NCBI GenBank assembly: GCA_031546845.1
Contig: JAVBJT010000002.1
Span: 1 to 64,000, forward strand
Direction of reading: 5' to 3'
From: Azoarcus sp031546845
Lineage (GTDB): Bacteria; Pseudomonadota; Gammaproteobacteria; Burkholderiales; Rhodocyclaceae
Length of the DNA: 64,000 nucleotides
Shown here piece after piece: positions 17,997 to 26,640 of the stretch; within the stretch, counting starts at the first letter, position 1, and every line of letters starts with the position of its first letter. The position numbers and the translations under genes are program-made. A model generated the notes under the pieces. That model saw nothing but the letters and a program-made list of their open reading frames with translations, searched no databases and was not told the origin of the DNA.

Positions 17997-19553
17997 TCAT
18001 TTCGATTGCGATGGACTTGGCTGTCCGGATGCCGCCAAGCGCCCGGCGCCCAGCCACACCCATTCCAGCAGGCTGTCCTGCGCCGCCTTGCTGGCGGCGG
18101 CCGAGGGGTGGTTGACCATCATCACAACCGCGTAGCGGCGGCCGTCGTGGGCGAGCACGTAGCCGGCCATGGCGCGCACGCCGTCGATGGTGCCGGTTTT
18201 GATATGCGCCTGGCCGCTGGCGGGGCTGCCGTCGAGGCGGCGGCGGGCGGTGCCGTCGAGGCCGGCCACGGGCAGCGCGGCGATGAATTCGGGCATCCAC
18301 GGCCGCCGCCACGCGGCGAGCAGCAGGCGGCCCAGGGTGTCGGCGCGGATGCGTTCGGCGCGCGACAGGCCTGCGCCATTCTCGATCAGCAGCCCGGCGG
18401 TGTCGATGCCCGCGCGGGTCAGCGCGACGAAGGCGGCGCGGGCGCCGTCTTGCACCATGTCGGGCGGGGTGTCGGTGGTGTGCAGGCTGGAGATGGATGC
18501 TGCGTTGGCGGCCGCGATATTGAGCGGCGCGGCATCGGAGCGGCCGAGCGTGGCGAGCAGTTGGCGGGCGATGACGTTGTTCGACCACTTGTTCATGTCG
18601 CGCACCACGTCGGCCAGCGACGCGGAAGGCTCGCTCAGCAGCTCGACGGTGCCGGCGGGGGCGGGGCCATTGCGTACCTTGCCTTCGAGCCGGCCCCCGG
18701 CCTCTTTCCACAGCGCGGCGAGCAGGGCGGGGCCGTATTCCCGAGCGGGCAGCGGGGCGGCGCTCCAATCGCGGCGGCCGCAACTGGCGGGCAGGCTGCC
18801 CTCGAGCACCAGGCGCGGGCCGGGTTCCAGGCGGGCATCCAGCGCGGCGTACCAAGTTCCGCAGGGACCGTCGGTGGTGCGCAGGCGGTTATCCACGGTC
18901 AGCCCGGTTAGCGGCGGATCGGCGCTAAGGGCCACGCTTGCGCTGGCGCGGGCGGTTGGCACCAGGGTGAGTTGCAGCGCGTTGTAGTTCAGCAGCAAGG
19001 CCGAGGGGCCGGCGTTGTACGGGCGCAGGCCACGGCCGTCGAAGGCGTCGGGGTCATGCGGGGGCAGGCGCAGTGCGGAATCGTCGAGCACGATGTCGCC
19101 CTGAATGGTGTCGATGCCGGCGACCGCGCGCACTTGCCGCAGCAGTTTCCACACGCGTTCATAGGTCAGTTCGGGGTCGCCGCCGCCAATCAGGTAAAGG
19201 TCGCCGCGCAGCACGCCCTGGCGGATGGTGCCGGTGGTGGCCAGCGTTGTTGTCCAGGTATAGGCGGGGCCGAGGCGCTCGAAGGCGGCAAAGCTGGTGG
19301 TCAGCTTCATGACCGATGCCGGGTTCATCGGCTGTTGCGCGTTTTCGGTCAGCAGCGGTTGCGCTTCGTCCACGGCCTGCACCCAGATCGATACCGCGTC
19401 GGGCGGGATGCGCGCGGTGTCGAGGGCGGCGCGCACCACCGCCGGTATCGCCGCGAAGGCGGGGAACGCCCAGGCGAGTAGGCACAGGGCGAGCAGCGCG
19501 CGGAGCGAGAGGCGGTAAAAGCCGTGGCCGGCGTTGATGTGGTTGCGGTGCAT
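17997..19553 (-). CDS. dacB: D-alanyl-D-alanine carboxypeptidase/endopeptidase (PBP4, family S13)
   Basis: A 518-residue periplasmic penicillin-binding protein. The signal peptide (LRALLALCLLAWAFPAFA) ends at about residue 34. All three active-site motifs are present: S80-V-M-K83 in NPASVMKLTTS, SNN in MNKWSNNVIA, and KTG in HIKTGTIDGV. The ~180-residue insert between SxxK and SNN is typical of PBP4. It trims peptidoglycan cross-links and pentapeptides. I start at the ATG at 19553; the frame is open upstream but without signal-peptide character. The gene is divergent from rfbB with a 163-nt gap. Confidence 0.93.
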   Translation of the reverse strand: MHRNHINAGHGFYRLSLRALLALCLLAWAFPAFAAIPAVVRAALDTARIPPDAVSIWVQAVDEAQPLLTENAQQPMNPASVMKLTTSFAAFERLGPAYTWTTTLATTGTIRQGVLRGDLYLIGGGDPELTYERVWKLLRQVRAVAGIDTIQGDIVLDDSALRLPPHDPDAFDGRGLRPYNAGPSALLLNYNALQLTLVPTARASASVALSADPPLTGLTVDNRLRTTDGPCGTWYAALDARLEPGPRLVLEGSLPASCGRRDWSAAPLPAREYGPALLAALWKEAGGRLEGKVRNGPAPAGTVELLSEPSASLADVVRDMNKWSNNVIARQLLATLGRSDAAPLNIAAANAASISSLHTTDTPPDMVQDGARAAFVALTRAGIDTAGLLIENGAGLSRAERIRADTLGRLLLAAWRRPWMPEFIAALPVAGLDGTARRRLDGSPASGQAHIKTGTIDGVRAMAGYVLAHDGRRYAVVMMVNHPSAAASKAAQDSLLEWVWLGAGRLAASGQPSPSQSK

Positions 19554-19716
19554 GCAGTGTCGAGAAATGGGAAACAGGCTTTCGGGTCTTCGCGGGCGTG
19601 GCTTACGGGTAGAATCGCGCTTTTCGGCGCGCCGCGAAAATAGCCATTCTATCCGCGTGGCGGCGCTTTGTTCTCCGTTTGATTGTGCTTGATTCTCTTT
19701 CGCCCGGAACGACGAC

Positions 19717-20775
19717 ATGATCCTGATTACCGGCGGCGCCGGTTTCATCGGCGCCAACTTCATCCTCGACTGGCTTGCCACCTGCGACGAGCCGGTGCTC
19801 AACCTCGACGCGCTGACCTACGCGGGCAACCCCGAAAACCTCGCCACGCTGGCGGGCGATCCCCGTTACGTGTTCGCGCACGGCGATATTTGCGACCGCG
19901 CGCTGGTCGACCGCTTGCTCGCCACACACCGGCCGCGCGCCATCGTCCATTTCGCCGCCGAAAGCCATGTCGACCGTTCCATCCACGGCCCGGCCGCGTT
20001 TGTGCGCACCAACGTCGAAGGCTCCTTTACCTTGCTCGAAGCGGCGCGCGCTTACTGGAGCGGGCTGGGTGAGGCGGAGCGGGCGGCGTTCCGCTTTCTG
20101 CATGTTTCCACCGACGAGGTTTACGGCTCGCTCGGCTCCGACGATCCGCCCTTTGCCGAAACCAAGACCTACGAGCCGAATAGCCCCTACTCGGCGAGCA
20201 AGGCGGCGAGCGACCATCTGGTGCGCGCCTGGCACCATACCTACGGCCTGCCGGTGCTCACCACCAACTGCTCGAACAACTACGGCCCCTACCAGTTTCC
20301 CGAAAAGCTGATTCCGCTGACGATCGCCAACGCGCTCGCCGGCAAGGCGCTGCCGATCTACGGCGATGGCCGCAACGTGCGCGACTGGTTGTATGTGGGC
20401 GACCACTGCGCGGCCATCCGCGAGGTGCTCGCGCGCGGGCGGCTGGGCGAAACGTACAACATCGGTGGCTGGAACGAACAGCCGAATATCGACATCGTGC
20501 ATACCATCTGCGCGCTACTCGACGAACTGCGCCCCGACCCAGCGGGCAAATATGCGCGCCTGATCTCCTTCGTCAAGGACCGCCCCGGCCACGACCGCCG
20601 CTACGCTATCGACGCGCGCAAGATCGAACGTGAACTGAGCTGGCGGCCGGCGGAAACTTTCGAAACCGGCATCCGCAAAACGGTGCGCTGGTACCTCGAC
20701 CACCAGGACTGGGTGGCGCATGTGCACAGCGGCGCCTACCGCGAATGGATCGAGCGCAACTACGCCGCGCGGTGA
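19717..20775 (+). CDS. rfbB: dTDP-glucose 4,6-dehydratase
   Basis: A 352-residue short-chain dehydrogenase/epimerase that converts dTDP-glucose to dTDP-4-keto-6-deoxyglucose, the second step of dTDP-L-rhamnose synthesis. The NAD motif GGAGFIGANF is at the N-terminus, STDEVYGSL carries the catalytic Thr-Asp-Glu, and YSASKAASDH carries the Tyr-x3-Lys pair. GDGRNVRDWLYVGDH is a further RfbB signature. It opens the rfb cluster, but two small exported-protein genes separate it from rfbA. Confidence 0.96.
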   Translation: MILITGGAGFIGANFILDWLATCDEPVLNLDALTYAGNPENLATLAGDPRYVFAHGDICDRALVDRLLATHRPRAIVHFAAESHVDRSIHGPAAFVRTNVEGSFTLLEAARAYWSGLGEAERAAFRFLHVSTDEVYGSLGSDDPPFAETKTYEPNSPYSASKAASDHLVRAWHHTYGLPVLTTNCSNNYGPYQFPEKLIPLTIANALAGKALPIYGDGRNVRDWLYVGDHCAAIREVLARGRLGETYNIGGWNEQPNIDIVHTICALLDELRPDPAGKYARLISFVKDRPGHDRRYAIDARKIERELSWRPAETFETGIRKTVRWYLDHQDWVAHVHSGAYREWIERNYAAR

Positions 20776-20791
20776 AACGGAGCGGAAGCCC

Positions 20792-21334
20792 ATGGCGTCG
20801 GTGAACGGCATTTCCCGCCCTGAGGGCGAGCCGCTCGGCGCGGGTGCCGACTGCCGCGCGAGGCTGTTCGTTGCCGCCGCGCTGCTGCTTTTTCTTGAGA
20901 GCGCGGTAGCCTGCACGGCCCCGCCACTATCGCTGTTCCGGGGGCACGAATCCCTGCTGACCGAGGCCAGCGCCGTCGCGCTCGTCGAGGCCGTTTCCGT
21001 GCAGGATGCGCCATCGTCGTGTACGTTTCGGGTTATTCGCACCTGGAAGGGCGCATTGCCGGCACCGCTACCGGTCGTCTGCCGAACGCCGGCTGGTGGA
21101 GACTGGATGACGGATTTCGCCGGCCATGCGGAGGCCGTGTTCTGGAAAGAGCGAGCGGGCCGCTTGGGCGTGAGCGGCGCTTGCTCGATCATTCCGCCCG
21201 CTTTCACTATCGGCAAGCAGTACGTTCTGCTCATTGGCATCGCGCCCGACACCAAACAATACGAGCAGATTTCCGGCCCCAAGGATGAATGGCTCCGCCT
21301 TGTAGAAAAAACCTTGATGGAGTCGCGCCAATGA
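20792..21334 (+). CDS. Predicted exported/lipoprotein, TIMP/netrin-like pattern
   Basis: A 180-residue protein with a hydrophobic N-terminal segment (LFVAAALLLFLESAVAC) ending in a possible lipobox AVAC. The rest follows a pattern common in small secreted beta-barrel proteins of the TIMP/netrin OB-fold type: CTAPP at the mature N-terminus, a strand with ASAVALVEAVSV, CTFRVIRTWKG, and GKQYVLLIG near the end. The fold is inferred from this pattern only. An in-frame GTG upstream at 20720 is possible but lies inside rfbB. The stop overlaps the next start (ATGA). Confidence 0.65.
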   Translation: MASVNGISRPEGEPLGAGADCRARLFVAAALLLFLESAVACTAPPLSLFRGHESLLTEASAVALVEAVSVQDAPSSCTFRVIRTWKGALPAPLPVVCRTPAGGDWMTDFAGHAEAVFWKERAGRLGVSGACSIIPPAFTIGKQYVLLIGIAPDTKQYEQISGPKDEWLRLVEKTLMESRQ

Positions 21335-21939
21335 CGTCCAATTTTCCCGCCGCGCGGGCCTTGTCCGCCCTGTTGCGCAATGTCATGAAGCCGCTCTGTT
21401 TCATCGCATTGCTCGGCGCACTCCTCGCGCAGCCGGCCTTTTCCCAGTCGGATCAATCGGGTTATTGGCGCAGCCGTGACGGTAAGCCGATTGCCGAAAC
21501 CGAGTCGATGAAATCCAAGGACGGTTTCGCCGGTTCCCTGCTCGCCACTACCGACGAGGATTGGGAGAAAAAGTGGAACACCCCGCCCGAGACGGCGCCG
21601 AACTTCAACATGGCCGGCACCGTGGCGTATGGAAAGAAAGTCTTCGCGCTCATCTTCTTTGCCAACCCGAAACGGGACGCGCAAGGCAAGGCCAATGTCA
21701 CGTGCGATATCCAGCTTTCTTCCCCCGAGGGAAAGGTTTCCTTTTCCCGCAAGGACATGGCGTGCTATTCCGGGCCGATCGGGGACAATCCCTACAACCT
21801 GTATCTGTCGGCGCCGGTCGTCGCTTTTTCGGGCGATCCGGGAGACCCGCCGGGAATCTGGGCTGTGGAGGTGATGTTGCGCGATGCGCAGCGCGGTGTG
21901 GCGCTGCCGCTGCGCACGACTTTCATTCTCAAGGAATAA
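21331..21939 (+). CDS. Exported hypothetical protein
   Basis: A 202-residue protein; the start at 21331 overlaps the preceding stop and has GGAG 8 nt upstream. A signal sequence (MKPLCFIALLGALLAQPAFS) begins at the internal Met at 21385, so translation may start there instead. The mature part is beta-rich with a motif set WNTPPETAPNFN, KKVFALIFFANP and DPPGIWAVEVMLRD that recurs in uncharacterised beta/gammaproteobacterial secreted proteins. It is coupled to the preceding TIMP-like gene, and both sit between rfbB and rfbA. Function unknown. Confidence 0.68.
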   Translation: MTSNFPAARALSALLRNVMKPLCFIALLGALLAQPAFSQSDQSGYWRSRDGKPIAETESMKSKDGFAGSLLATTDEDWEKKWNTPPETAPNFNMAGTVAYGKKVFALIFFANPKRDAQGKANVTCDIQLSSPEGKVSFSRKDMACYSGPIGDNPYNLYLSAPVVAFSGDPGDPPGIWAVEVMLRDAQRGVALPLRTTFILKE

Positions 21940-21995
21940 TGGCGGCCAATTCTTTCCCTGGAGAAAACCGGGGTAATGGGCAATAAATCCAGGAT

Positions 21996-22904
21996 ATGAC
22001 GAACACAGACATGACATCCACGAACCCGACGGCCCGCAAGGGCATCATCCTTGCCGGCGGCTCCGGCACCCGGCTGCATCCGGCCACGCTGGCGCTGTCC
22101 AAGCAACTGCTGCCGGTTTACGACAAGCCGATGGTCTACTACCCGCTTGCCACGCTGATGCTGGCGGGTATCCGCGACATTCTCATTATCTCGACACCGC
22201 AGGACACGCCGCGCTTCGAGCAACTGCTTGGCGATGGCGCGCGCTGGGGGCTGCGTTTGAGTTATGCCGTGCAGCCCAGCCCGGACGGCCTCGCGCAGGC
22301 TTTCCTGATTGGCGAGGATTTTCTCGCCGGCCAGCCGTCGGCGCTGGTGCTGGGGGACAACCTGTTCTACGGCCACGATTTCGCCTCCGATCTGCGCGCC
22401 ACGCGCGAGCGCGGCGCCACTGTGTTCGCCTACCCGGTGCATGATCCGGAACGCTACGGCGTGGTCGAATTCGACGCCGCCGGCCGTGCCATCAGCCTGG
22501 AAGAAAAGCCGGCGAAGCCGAAGAGCCGTTACGCGGTCACCGGGCTGTACTTCTACGACGAGCGCGTGGCCGATATCGCCCGCGGGCTCAAGCCCAGCCC
22601 CCGTGGGGAACTGGAGATTACCGACGTCAACCGCCGCTACCTCGAATGGGGCGAACTGGACGTGCAGGTGATGGGGCGCGGCCACGCCTGGCTGGATACC
22701 GGCACGCACGAAAGCCTGCTCGAAGCCGGCTTGTTCATCCACACCATCGAAAAACGCCAGGGCTTGAAAATCGCCTGCCCGGAAGAGCTTGCGTGGCGCT
22801 CGGGCTGGATCGGCGACGATCAACTGCGCGACTTGGCGCGGCCGTTGGCGAAAAGCGGTTACGGGCAGTACCTGCTGAGCTTGCTCGAAGACAGGGTGTT
22901 TTGA
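21996..22904 (+). CDS. rfbA: Glucose-1-phosphate thymidylyltransferase
   Basis: A 302-residue nucleotidyltransferase (RmlA) that forms dTDP-glucose from glucose-1-phosphate and dTTP, the first step of the rhamnose pathway. It has the signature GIILAGGSGTRLHP, followed by KQLLPVYDKPMVYYPL and LGDNLFYG. EEKPAKPKS and AWLDTGTHESLLEA are also conserved. An alternative start at 22011 would give 297 residues, closer to the usual length. One base separates the stop from rfbC. Confidence 0.96.
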   Translation: MTNTDMTSTNPTARKGIILAGGSGTRLHPATLALSKQLLPVYDKPMVYYPLATLMLAGIRDILIISTPQDTPRFEQLLGDGARWGLRLSYAVQPSPDGLAQAFLIGEDFLAGQPSALVLGDNLFYGHDFASDLRATRERGATVFAYPVHDPERYGVVEFDAAGRAISLEEKPAKPKSRYAVTGLYFYDERVADIARGLKPSPRGELEITDVNRRYLEWGELDVQVMGRGHAWLDTGTHESLLEAGLFIHTIEKRQGLKIACPEELAWRSGWIGDDQLRDLARPLAKSGYGQYLLSLLEDRVF

Positions 22905-22905
22905 T

Positions 22906-23454
22906 ATGCGCACCTGGCAAACAGAAATCCTCGACGTGTGGGTGCTGGAACCGAAAGTGTTCGGTGACGCGCGCGGTTTCTTCATGGAAAGCTTCAACGC
23001 CCGTGCGTTCCGCGAACTGACCGGCGTCGACGCGCAATTCGTGCAGGACAACCACTCCCGCTCTGCCCGGGGCGTGCTGCGCGGCCTGCATTACCAGATC
23101 CGCCAGCCGCAGGGAAAACTCGTCCGCGTTACCGCCGGCGCGGTGTTCGATGTCGCAGTCGATCTGCGCCGCCGCTCGCCCACCTTCGGGCGCTGGGTAG
23201 GCGTCGAGCTGTCGGCGGAAAACAACCGCCAGATGTGGGTGCCGCCCGGTTTCGCTCACGGTTTTCTGGTGCTGTCCGAAACCGCCGATTTTCTCTACAA
23301 GACCACCGACTACTACGCGCCTGAACATGAGCGCAGCCTGGCGTGGAACGATCCGGCGCTCGGCATCAAGTGGCCGCTTGAGGGCGAACCGTTGCTCGCG
23401 GCGAAAGACCGTGATGGCACGTCGCTCGCTCGCGCCGACGTCTACGAGTCGTGA
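22906..23454 (+). CDS. rfbC: dTDP-4-dehydrorhamnose 3,5-epimerase
   Basis: A 182-residue cupin-fold epimerase (RmlC), third enzyme of dTDP-L-rhamnose synthesis. Landmarks are DARGFFMESFN, QDNHSRSARGVLRGLHYQ (catalytic His in GLHYQ), VAVDLRRRSPTFG and PPGFAHGFLVLS. The catalytic Tyr lies in the KTTDYYAPEHE segment. It is 1 nt after rfbA and 19 nt before rfbD, clearly one operon. Confidence 0.96.
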   Translation: MRTWQTEILDVWVLEPKVFGDARGFFMESFNARAFRELTGVDAQFVQDNHSRSARGVLRGLHYQIRQPQGKLVRVTAGAVFDVAVDLRRRSPTFGRWVGVELSAENNRQMWVPPGFAHGFLVLSETADFLYKTTDYYAPEHERSLAWNDPALGIKWPLEGEPLLAAKDRDGTSLARADVYES

Positions 23455-23473
23455 ACAGAATTGTGAAACCGCT

Positions 23474-24370
23474 ATGAAGCTGATGCTCACCGGTGCCACT
23501 GGCCAGGTAGGCTGGGAACTTGCGCGTAGCCTGATGCCGCTGGGTGAGGTCGTTGCCCTCGATCGCGCCGCCTGCGATCTTTCCCGCCCCGAAACCCTGG
23601 CCGCGCGGGTAGCGGAAATCCGCCCCGATGTCATCGTCAACGCTGCTGCCTACACCGCTGTGGACCGCGCCGAAAGCGAGGAAATGCTGGCGACCCGCAT
23701 CAACGGCGACGCCGTGGGCGAGCTCGCTCGCGCCGCGCGCGCCCACGACGCGCTACTGGTGCATTTTTCCACCGATTACGTGTTCGACGGCAGCAAACCC
23801 ACGCCCTACGTCGAGGACGACCCGGTTGCGCCGCTCAACGCCTACGGCCGCAGCAAGCTTGCCGGCGAACAGGCGATTGCCGCCACCGGCTGCGACCATC
23901 TGATTTTCCGCACCACCTGGGTGTACGCCGCGCGCGGCGGTAATTTCGTCCGCACCATGCTGCGCCTTGGCGCCGAACGCGAAAGCCTGCGGGTAGTCGC
24001 GGACCAGATCGGTGCGCCAACCTGGGCGCGCAACATTGCCGACGCCACCGCGCTCGCCACCGCCCAGGCGATGGCCGAGCGGCGCGCGCTGCGTTTCGAA
24101 TCCGGGCTGTTCCACCTTGCTGGCGGCGGCACGACCCACTGGCGTGATTTCGCCGTGGCGATCTTCGACGAAGCGCGGCGCTGCCGCCCCGACCGCCGCC
24201 TGGCAATCGCCACGGTCGAACCCATCGCCACCGCCGACTACCCCACGCCGGCCCGCCGCCCGGCGAATTCGTGCCTCGACCAATGGCAATTGAAAAACCG
24301 CTTCGGCATCAAACTGCCCGACTGGCGGCAAAGCCTGCGCCGCTGTATCGAGGAGATGGCGTGGGAGTGA
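23474..24370 (+). CDS. rfbD: dTDP-4-dehydrorhamnose reductase
   Basis: A 298-residue NAD(P)H-dependent reductase (RmlD) that finishes dTDP-L-rhamnose. The N-terminal GATGQVGWEL binds the nucleotide, NAAAYTAVDRAE and STDYVFDG are typical, and YGRSKLAGEQ carries the Tyr-x3-Lys pair. I start at 23474 (MKLMLTGATG); an open frame 5' of that is inside rfbC. It completes the four-gene rhamnose set; no rhamnosyltransferase or O-antigen genes follow in the window. Confidence 0.95.
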   Translation: MKLMLTGATGQVGWELARSLMPLGEVVALDRAACDLSRPETLAARVAEIRPDVIVNAAAYTAVDRAESEEMLATRINGDAVGELARAARAHDALLVHFSTDYVFDGSKPTPYVEDDPVAPLNAYGRSKLAGEQAIAATGCDHLIFRTTWVYAARGGNFVRTMLRLGAERESLRVVADQIGAPTWARNIADATALATAQAMAERRALRFESGLFHLAGGGTTHWRDFAVAIFDEARRCRPDRRLAIATVEPIATADYPTPARRPANSCLDQWQLKNRFGIKLPDWRQSLRRCIEEMAWE

Positions 24371-24426
24371 TCGGGCGCGAGCGGGCGCCGGGTGCGGGCC
24401 TCAGGCCGTAGGGCGGACGACGAGCA

Positions 24427-24753
24427 TTGACGCTTAACGTCCTGTTTATCTGCGGCCGCAACCGGCTCCGCAGCCCCACCGCCGAGCAAATCTTCGCCGA
24501 CTGGCCGGGCATCGAAACCGCCTCCGCCGGCCTGAACCGCGACGCGGACAATCCCGTTTCGCCGGAATGGCTGCGCTGGGCCGATATCATCTTTGTCATG
24601 GAACGTACCCATCGCACCAAGCTTTCCGCCAAATTCCAGGCCTGCCTGGGTGGCAAGCGCGTGGTGTGCCTGGAAATTCCAGACGAATACGAACTCATGG
24701 ACCCCGAGCTAATTCGGCTGCTCAAGACCAAGGTGCCGCGCCACTTGCCGTAG
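24427..24753 (+). CDS. Low-molecular-weight protein tyrosine phosphatase-like protein
   Basis: A 108-residue protein beginning with a TTG codon. The P-loop CGRNRLRS near residue 9 fits the C-x5-R-S signature of the LMW phosphatase fold, and SAGLNRDADNPVS and ADIIFVMERTH are family-like. It is shorter than classical LMW-PTPs (about 150) and the DP acid motif is present only as DEYELMDPEL. A distinct short subfamily is found in many proteobacteria. It follows rfbD after 56 nt and may or may not belong to the rhamnose operon. Confidence 0.8.
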   Translation: MTLNVLFICGRNRLRSPTAEQIFADWPGIETASAGLNRDADNPVSPEWLRWADIIFVMERTHRTKLSAKFQACLGGKRVVCLEIPDEYELMDPELIRLLKTKVPRHLP

Positions 24754-24802
24754 CTCCGGCCGCTGTCGTAGGCTGGGGGCTGGCCTTCAAACACCTCGCC
24801 CT

Positions 24803-25099
24803 ATGACTTCTTTCCCGAGCAAACCTATCGACAAGCATGGCAGGACCGTTGAAGTAGGCACGCGAGTTCGCGTAGTGAGCCTTTCCGGCGACTGGTTCGA
24901 CCAGCTTCCGCCCGACGAGCGCGCGGATGTCGAATCGATGATCGGGGAAATTTTCCCCGTGGAAGAAATCGACGAGCACGGTCACCCCTGGGTACGCAAA
25001 AGCTGGCCGGACGGGGTGGAAGGAGACTACCGTTGTCATTTCATCGCGCTGGAACCGGACGAAATGGAGTGTGTTACCGATGACGAACTTTCCGCCTGA
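24803..25099 (+). CDS. Small conserved protein
   Basis: A 98-residue acidic soluble protein. It has an SH3-like small beta pattern (VEVGTRVRVVSLSG, then VEEIDEHGHPWVRKSW and YRCHFIALEPDEMECV). I do not know a named family. Its last 20 nt overlap the start of the macrodomain gene, so the two are probably translated together. Confidence 0.65.
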   Translation: MTSFPSKPIDKHGRTVEVGTRVRVVSLSGDWFDQLPPDERADVESMIGEIFPVEEIDEHGHPWVRKSWPDGVEGDYRCHFIALEPDEMECVTDDELSA

Positions 25100-25643
25100 T
25101 TCCTCCGCGTGCATAACGGTAACGCCATCGGGCGTTCGTCTGCGCGCCCTCCGGGTCGATATCACCACGCTCGCCGTCGATGCCATCGTCAATGCGGCCA
25201 ATTCGTCGCTTCTCGGCGGTGGTGGCGTCGATGGCGCGATTCACCGCGCCGCCGGCCCCGAATTGGTACACGAGTGCCGCCTGCGCGGGGGCTGCAAGAC
25301 GGGCGACGCGAAGCTGACCAAGGGCTACCGCCTGCCCGCCAAATTCGTCATTCACACGGTCGGCCCCGTATGGCGTGGCGGTGGCGAGGGCGAACCCGCC
25401 TTGCTCGCCTCCTGCTACCGGCGCTCCCTCGAAATCGCCGCCGCCAACGGCATCAAGACGCTGGCCTTCCCCTGCATCAGCACGGGGATTTACGGTTATC
25501 CGATCGAATCGGCCGCCGAAATCGCCATTACCACCATCCGCGCGGGCACGAGCGAATTTCCCGGTATCGAGGAAATCGTTTTCGCCTGCTTTTCGCCGGG
25601 CGATCTCGCTGCCTATGCCGATATTCTCCAGCGGTCCGTTTGA
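25080..25643 (+). CDS. Macrodomain protein, YmdB-like O-acetyl-ADP-ribose deacetylase
   Basis: A 187-residue single macrodomain. The ADP-ribose site is well conserved: DAIVNAANSSLLGGGGVDGAIHRAAG, with the catalytic-type Asn and Asp, GDAKLTKGYRLPA, and the phosphate loop CISTGIYGYP. The close match to YmdB suggests hydrolysis of O-acetyl-ADP-ribose or removal of mono-ADP-ribose; this is inferred. The ATG at 25080 is inside the previous gene; a GTG at 25071 is an alternative. A degraded copy of the last ~80 bases of this gene lies at 27131-27201. Confidence 0.92.
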   Translation: MTNFPPDSSACITVTPSGVRLRALRVDITTLAVDAIVNAANSSLLGGGGVDGAIHRAAGPELVHECRLRGGCKTGDAKLTKGYRLPAKFVIHTVGPVWRGGGEGEPALLASCYRRSLEIAAANGIKTLAFPCISTGIYGYPIESAAEIAITTIRAGTSEFPGIEEIVFACFSPGDLAAYADILQRSV

Positions 25644-25699
25644 CTATCCAGTTTCCTGGGGGATGTCGCTTTCGATAACTTCTCTATTCGATCGTTGGC

Positions 25700-25966
25700 T
25701 TAATAGTTCGAGGTGCGCCTTCGCACAGAGAGCACATAAAACAAAAAGCCGAATGTTTGAGCCAGAAGCGCGGCGGTATGAATTAGGGTTTTCGTGTTTT
25801 GGCCGCTACTGGGATGAACCGTGCCGAACAAGAGCATGTACGCCCAAGGCATCAACGTGATGGTTAGCGCGCCGATTAGAAGGAGCCCTGCGCGGATTCC
25901 ACCGCACAGATCAGCTGCCTTGCCGTGCGGCTTGGAATCTCGTGACAGAACTGCCTGAAGATTCAT
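25700..25966 (-). CDS. Small membrane protein, copy 1
   Basis: An 88-residue protein with two predicted membrane helices (GLLLIGALTITLMPWAYMLL and IHTAALLAQTFGFLFYVL) and a basic C-terminus RRRTSNY. The C-terminal third is closely related to the protein at 26638-26937 (LLA-TFGFLFY-LSV-RRT-NY), and the DNA over the last ~75 nt is mostly identical. I start at the ATG at 25966; the longer frame to 26044 would overlap the next gene. Function unknown. Confidence 0.6.
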   Translation of the reverse strand: MNLQAVLSRDSKPHGKAADLCGGIRAGLLLIGALTITLMPWAYMLLFGTVHPSSGQNTKTLIHTAALLAQTFGFLFYVLSVRRRTSNY

Positions 25967-25983
25967 GCAGTCGAGCGAGGAAA

Positions 25984-26382
25984 TCAGCCGCGTTTCAGCG
26001 CGCCAATAAATCCCAGAATACCGACCGGCAGCAGCAATATCCACTGCGGCAGCTTGAAGAACAATCCCTCTTCGGGGTACACGGCGGCAATGGCTAAAAA
26101 TGCCAGCCCAAAACCTGCCCAGAGTGCAGCGATAAACCAGACCATTGACCGGGTATGATCGGCATAGCGTGGCATGCTGCCAATGAACAGGCCGATGGCC
26201 GAAAACAATAAGGCCAGGGAAGCCATGTGCCAGACGGCGTACATTGTCAATTTCGGAACTTCGGCCAGTGTCGATTGCAGTAGCGGTGTTGCGATCTCTT
26301 CACCGCCGGCAAAGATATGAATGCCCGCTGTCAGAGCAGCCCATAGGGCCGCGATCAGCAGGGTTTTGTTTGTCTTGAGCAT
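25984..26382 (-). CDS. Four-helix membrane protein of unknown function
   Basis: A 132-residue protein with four membrane segments (LLIAALWAALTAGIHIF, MASLALLFSAIGLFIG, MVWFIAALWAGFGLAFLAI, WILLLPVGILGFIGAL). The spacing HIFAGGEEIATPLL then VWHMASL recalls small membrane proteins whose conserved histidines lie near the membrane, including the protein at 39740-40189 (HAGCIVFG...). TATAAT lies 8 nt before the ATG, overlapping the palindrome TGGCATTACTGCCA. Lies 17 nt upstream of membrane copy 1. Confidence 0.65.
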   Translation of the reverse strand: MLKTNKTLLIAALWAALTAGIHIFAGGEEIATPLLQSTLAEVPKLTMYAVWHMASLALLFSAIGLFIGSMPRYADHTRSMVWFIAALWAGFGLAFLAIAAVYPEEGLFFKLPQWILLLPVGILGFIGALKRG

Positions 26383-26390
26383 GCGCCAAA

Positions 26391-26640
26391 TTATACTGGC
26401 ATTACTGCCAAGCCGGCCTGCGCCGATGCCTCGTTGCTTGTCAGGACCAGCTTGTCCGTCGCCCGCGTCATGACCACGTAAAGCAGCCGCGCTTCTTCAT
26501 TGTCGAACGGCTGGTCCGCTTCCGGCTGCCGCGTACCGTCAATGGCTATCGCCACCGGGGTCTGGCCCTTGGGCGCATAGCTGCGACCGCGCACGTCGGT
26601 GTTCACCAATGCCGTCTCGTCGCCCCAGTGTGCCGGGTTA
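26391..26640 (-). pseudogene. Remnant of a UvrD/PcrA-type helicase, C-terminal end
   Basis: The frame encodes about 80 residues that contain EEARLLYVVMTRATDKLVL, the motif VI region of superfamily 1 (UvrD/Rep) helicases, followed by a short tail and a stop at 26391. No start, Walker A or other helicase motifs lie upstream; instead the sequence runs directly into the 3' end of membrane copy 2 at 26638. The frame has no plausible start of its own. It is best read as a truncated gene end left by a rearrangement. Confidence 0.75.
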
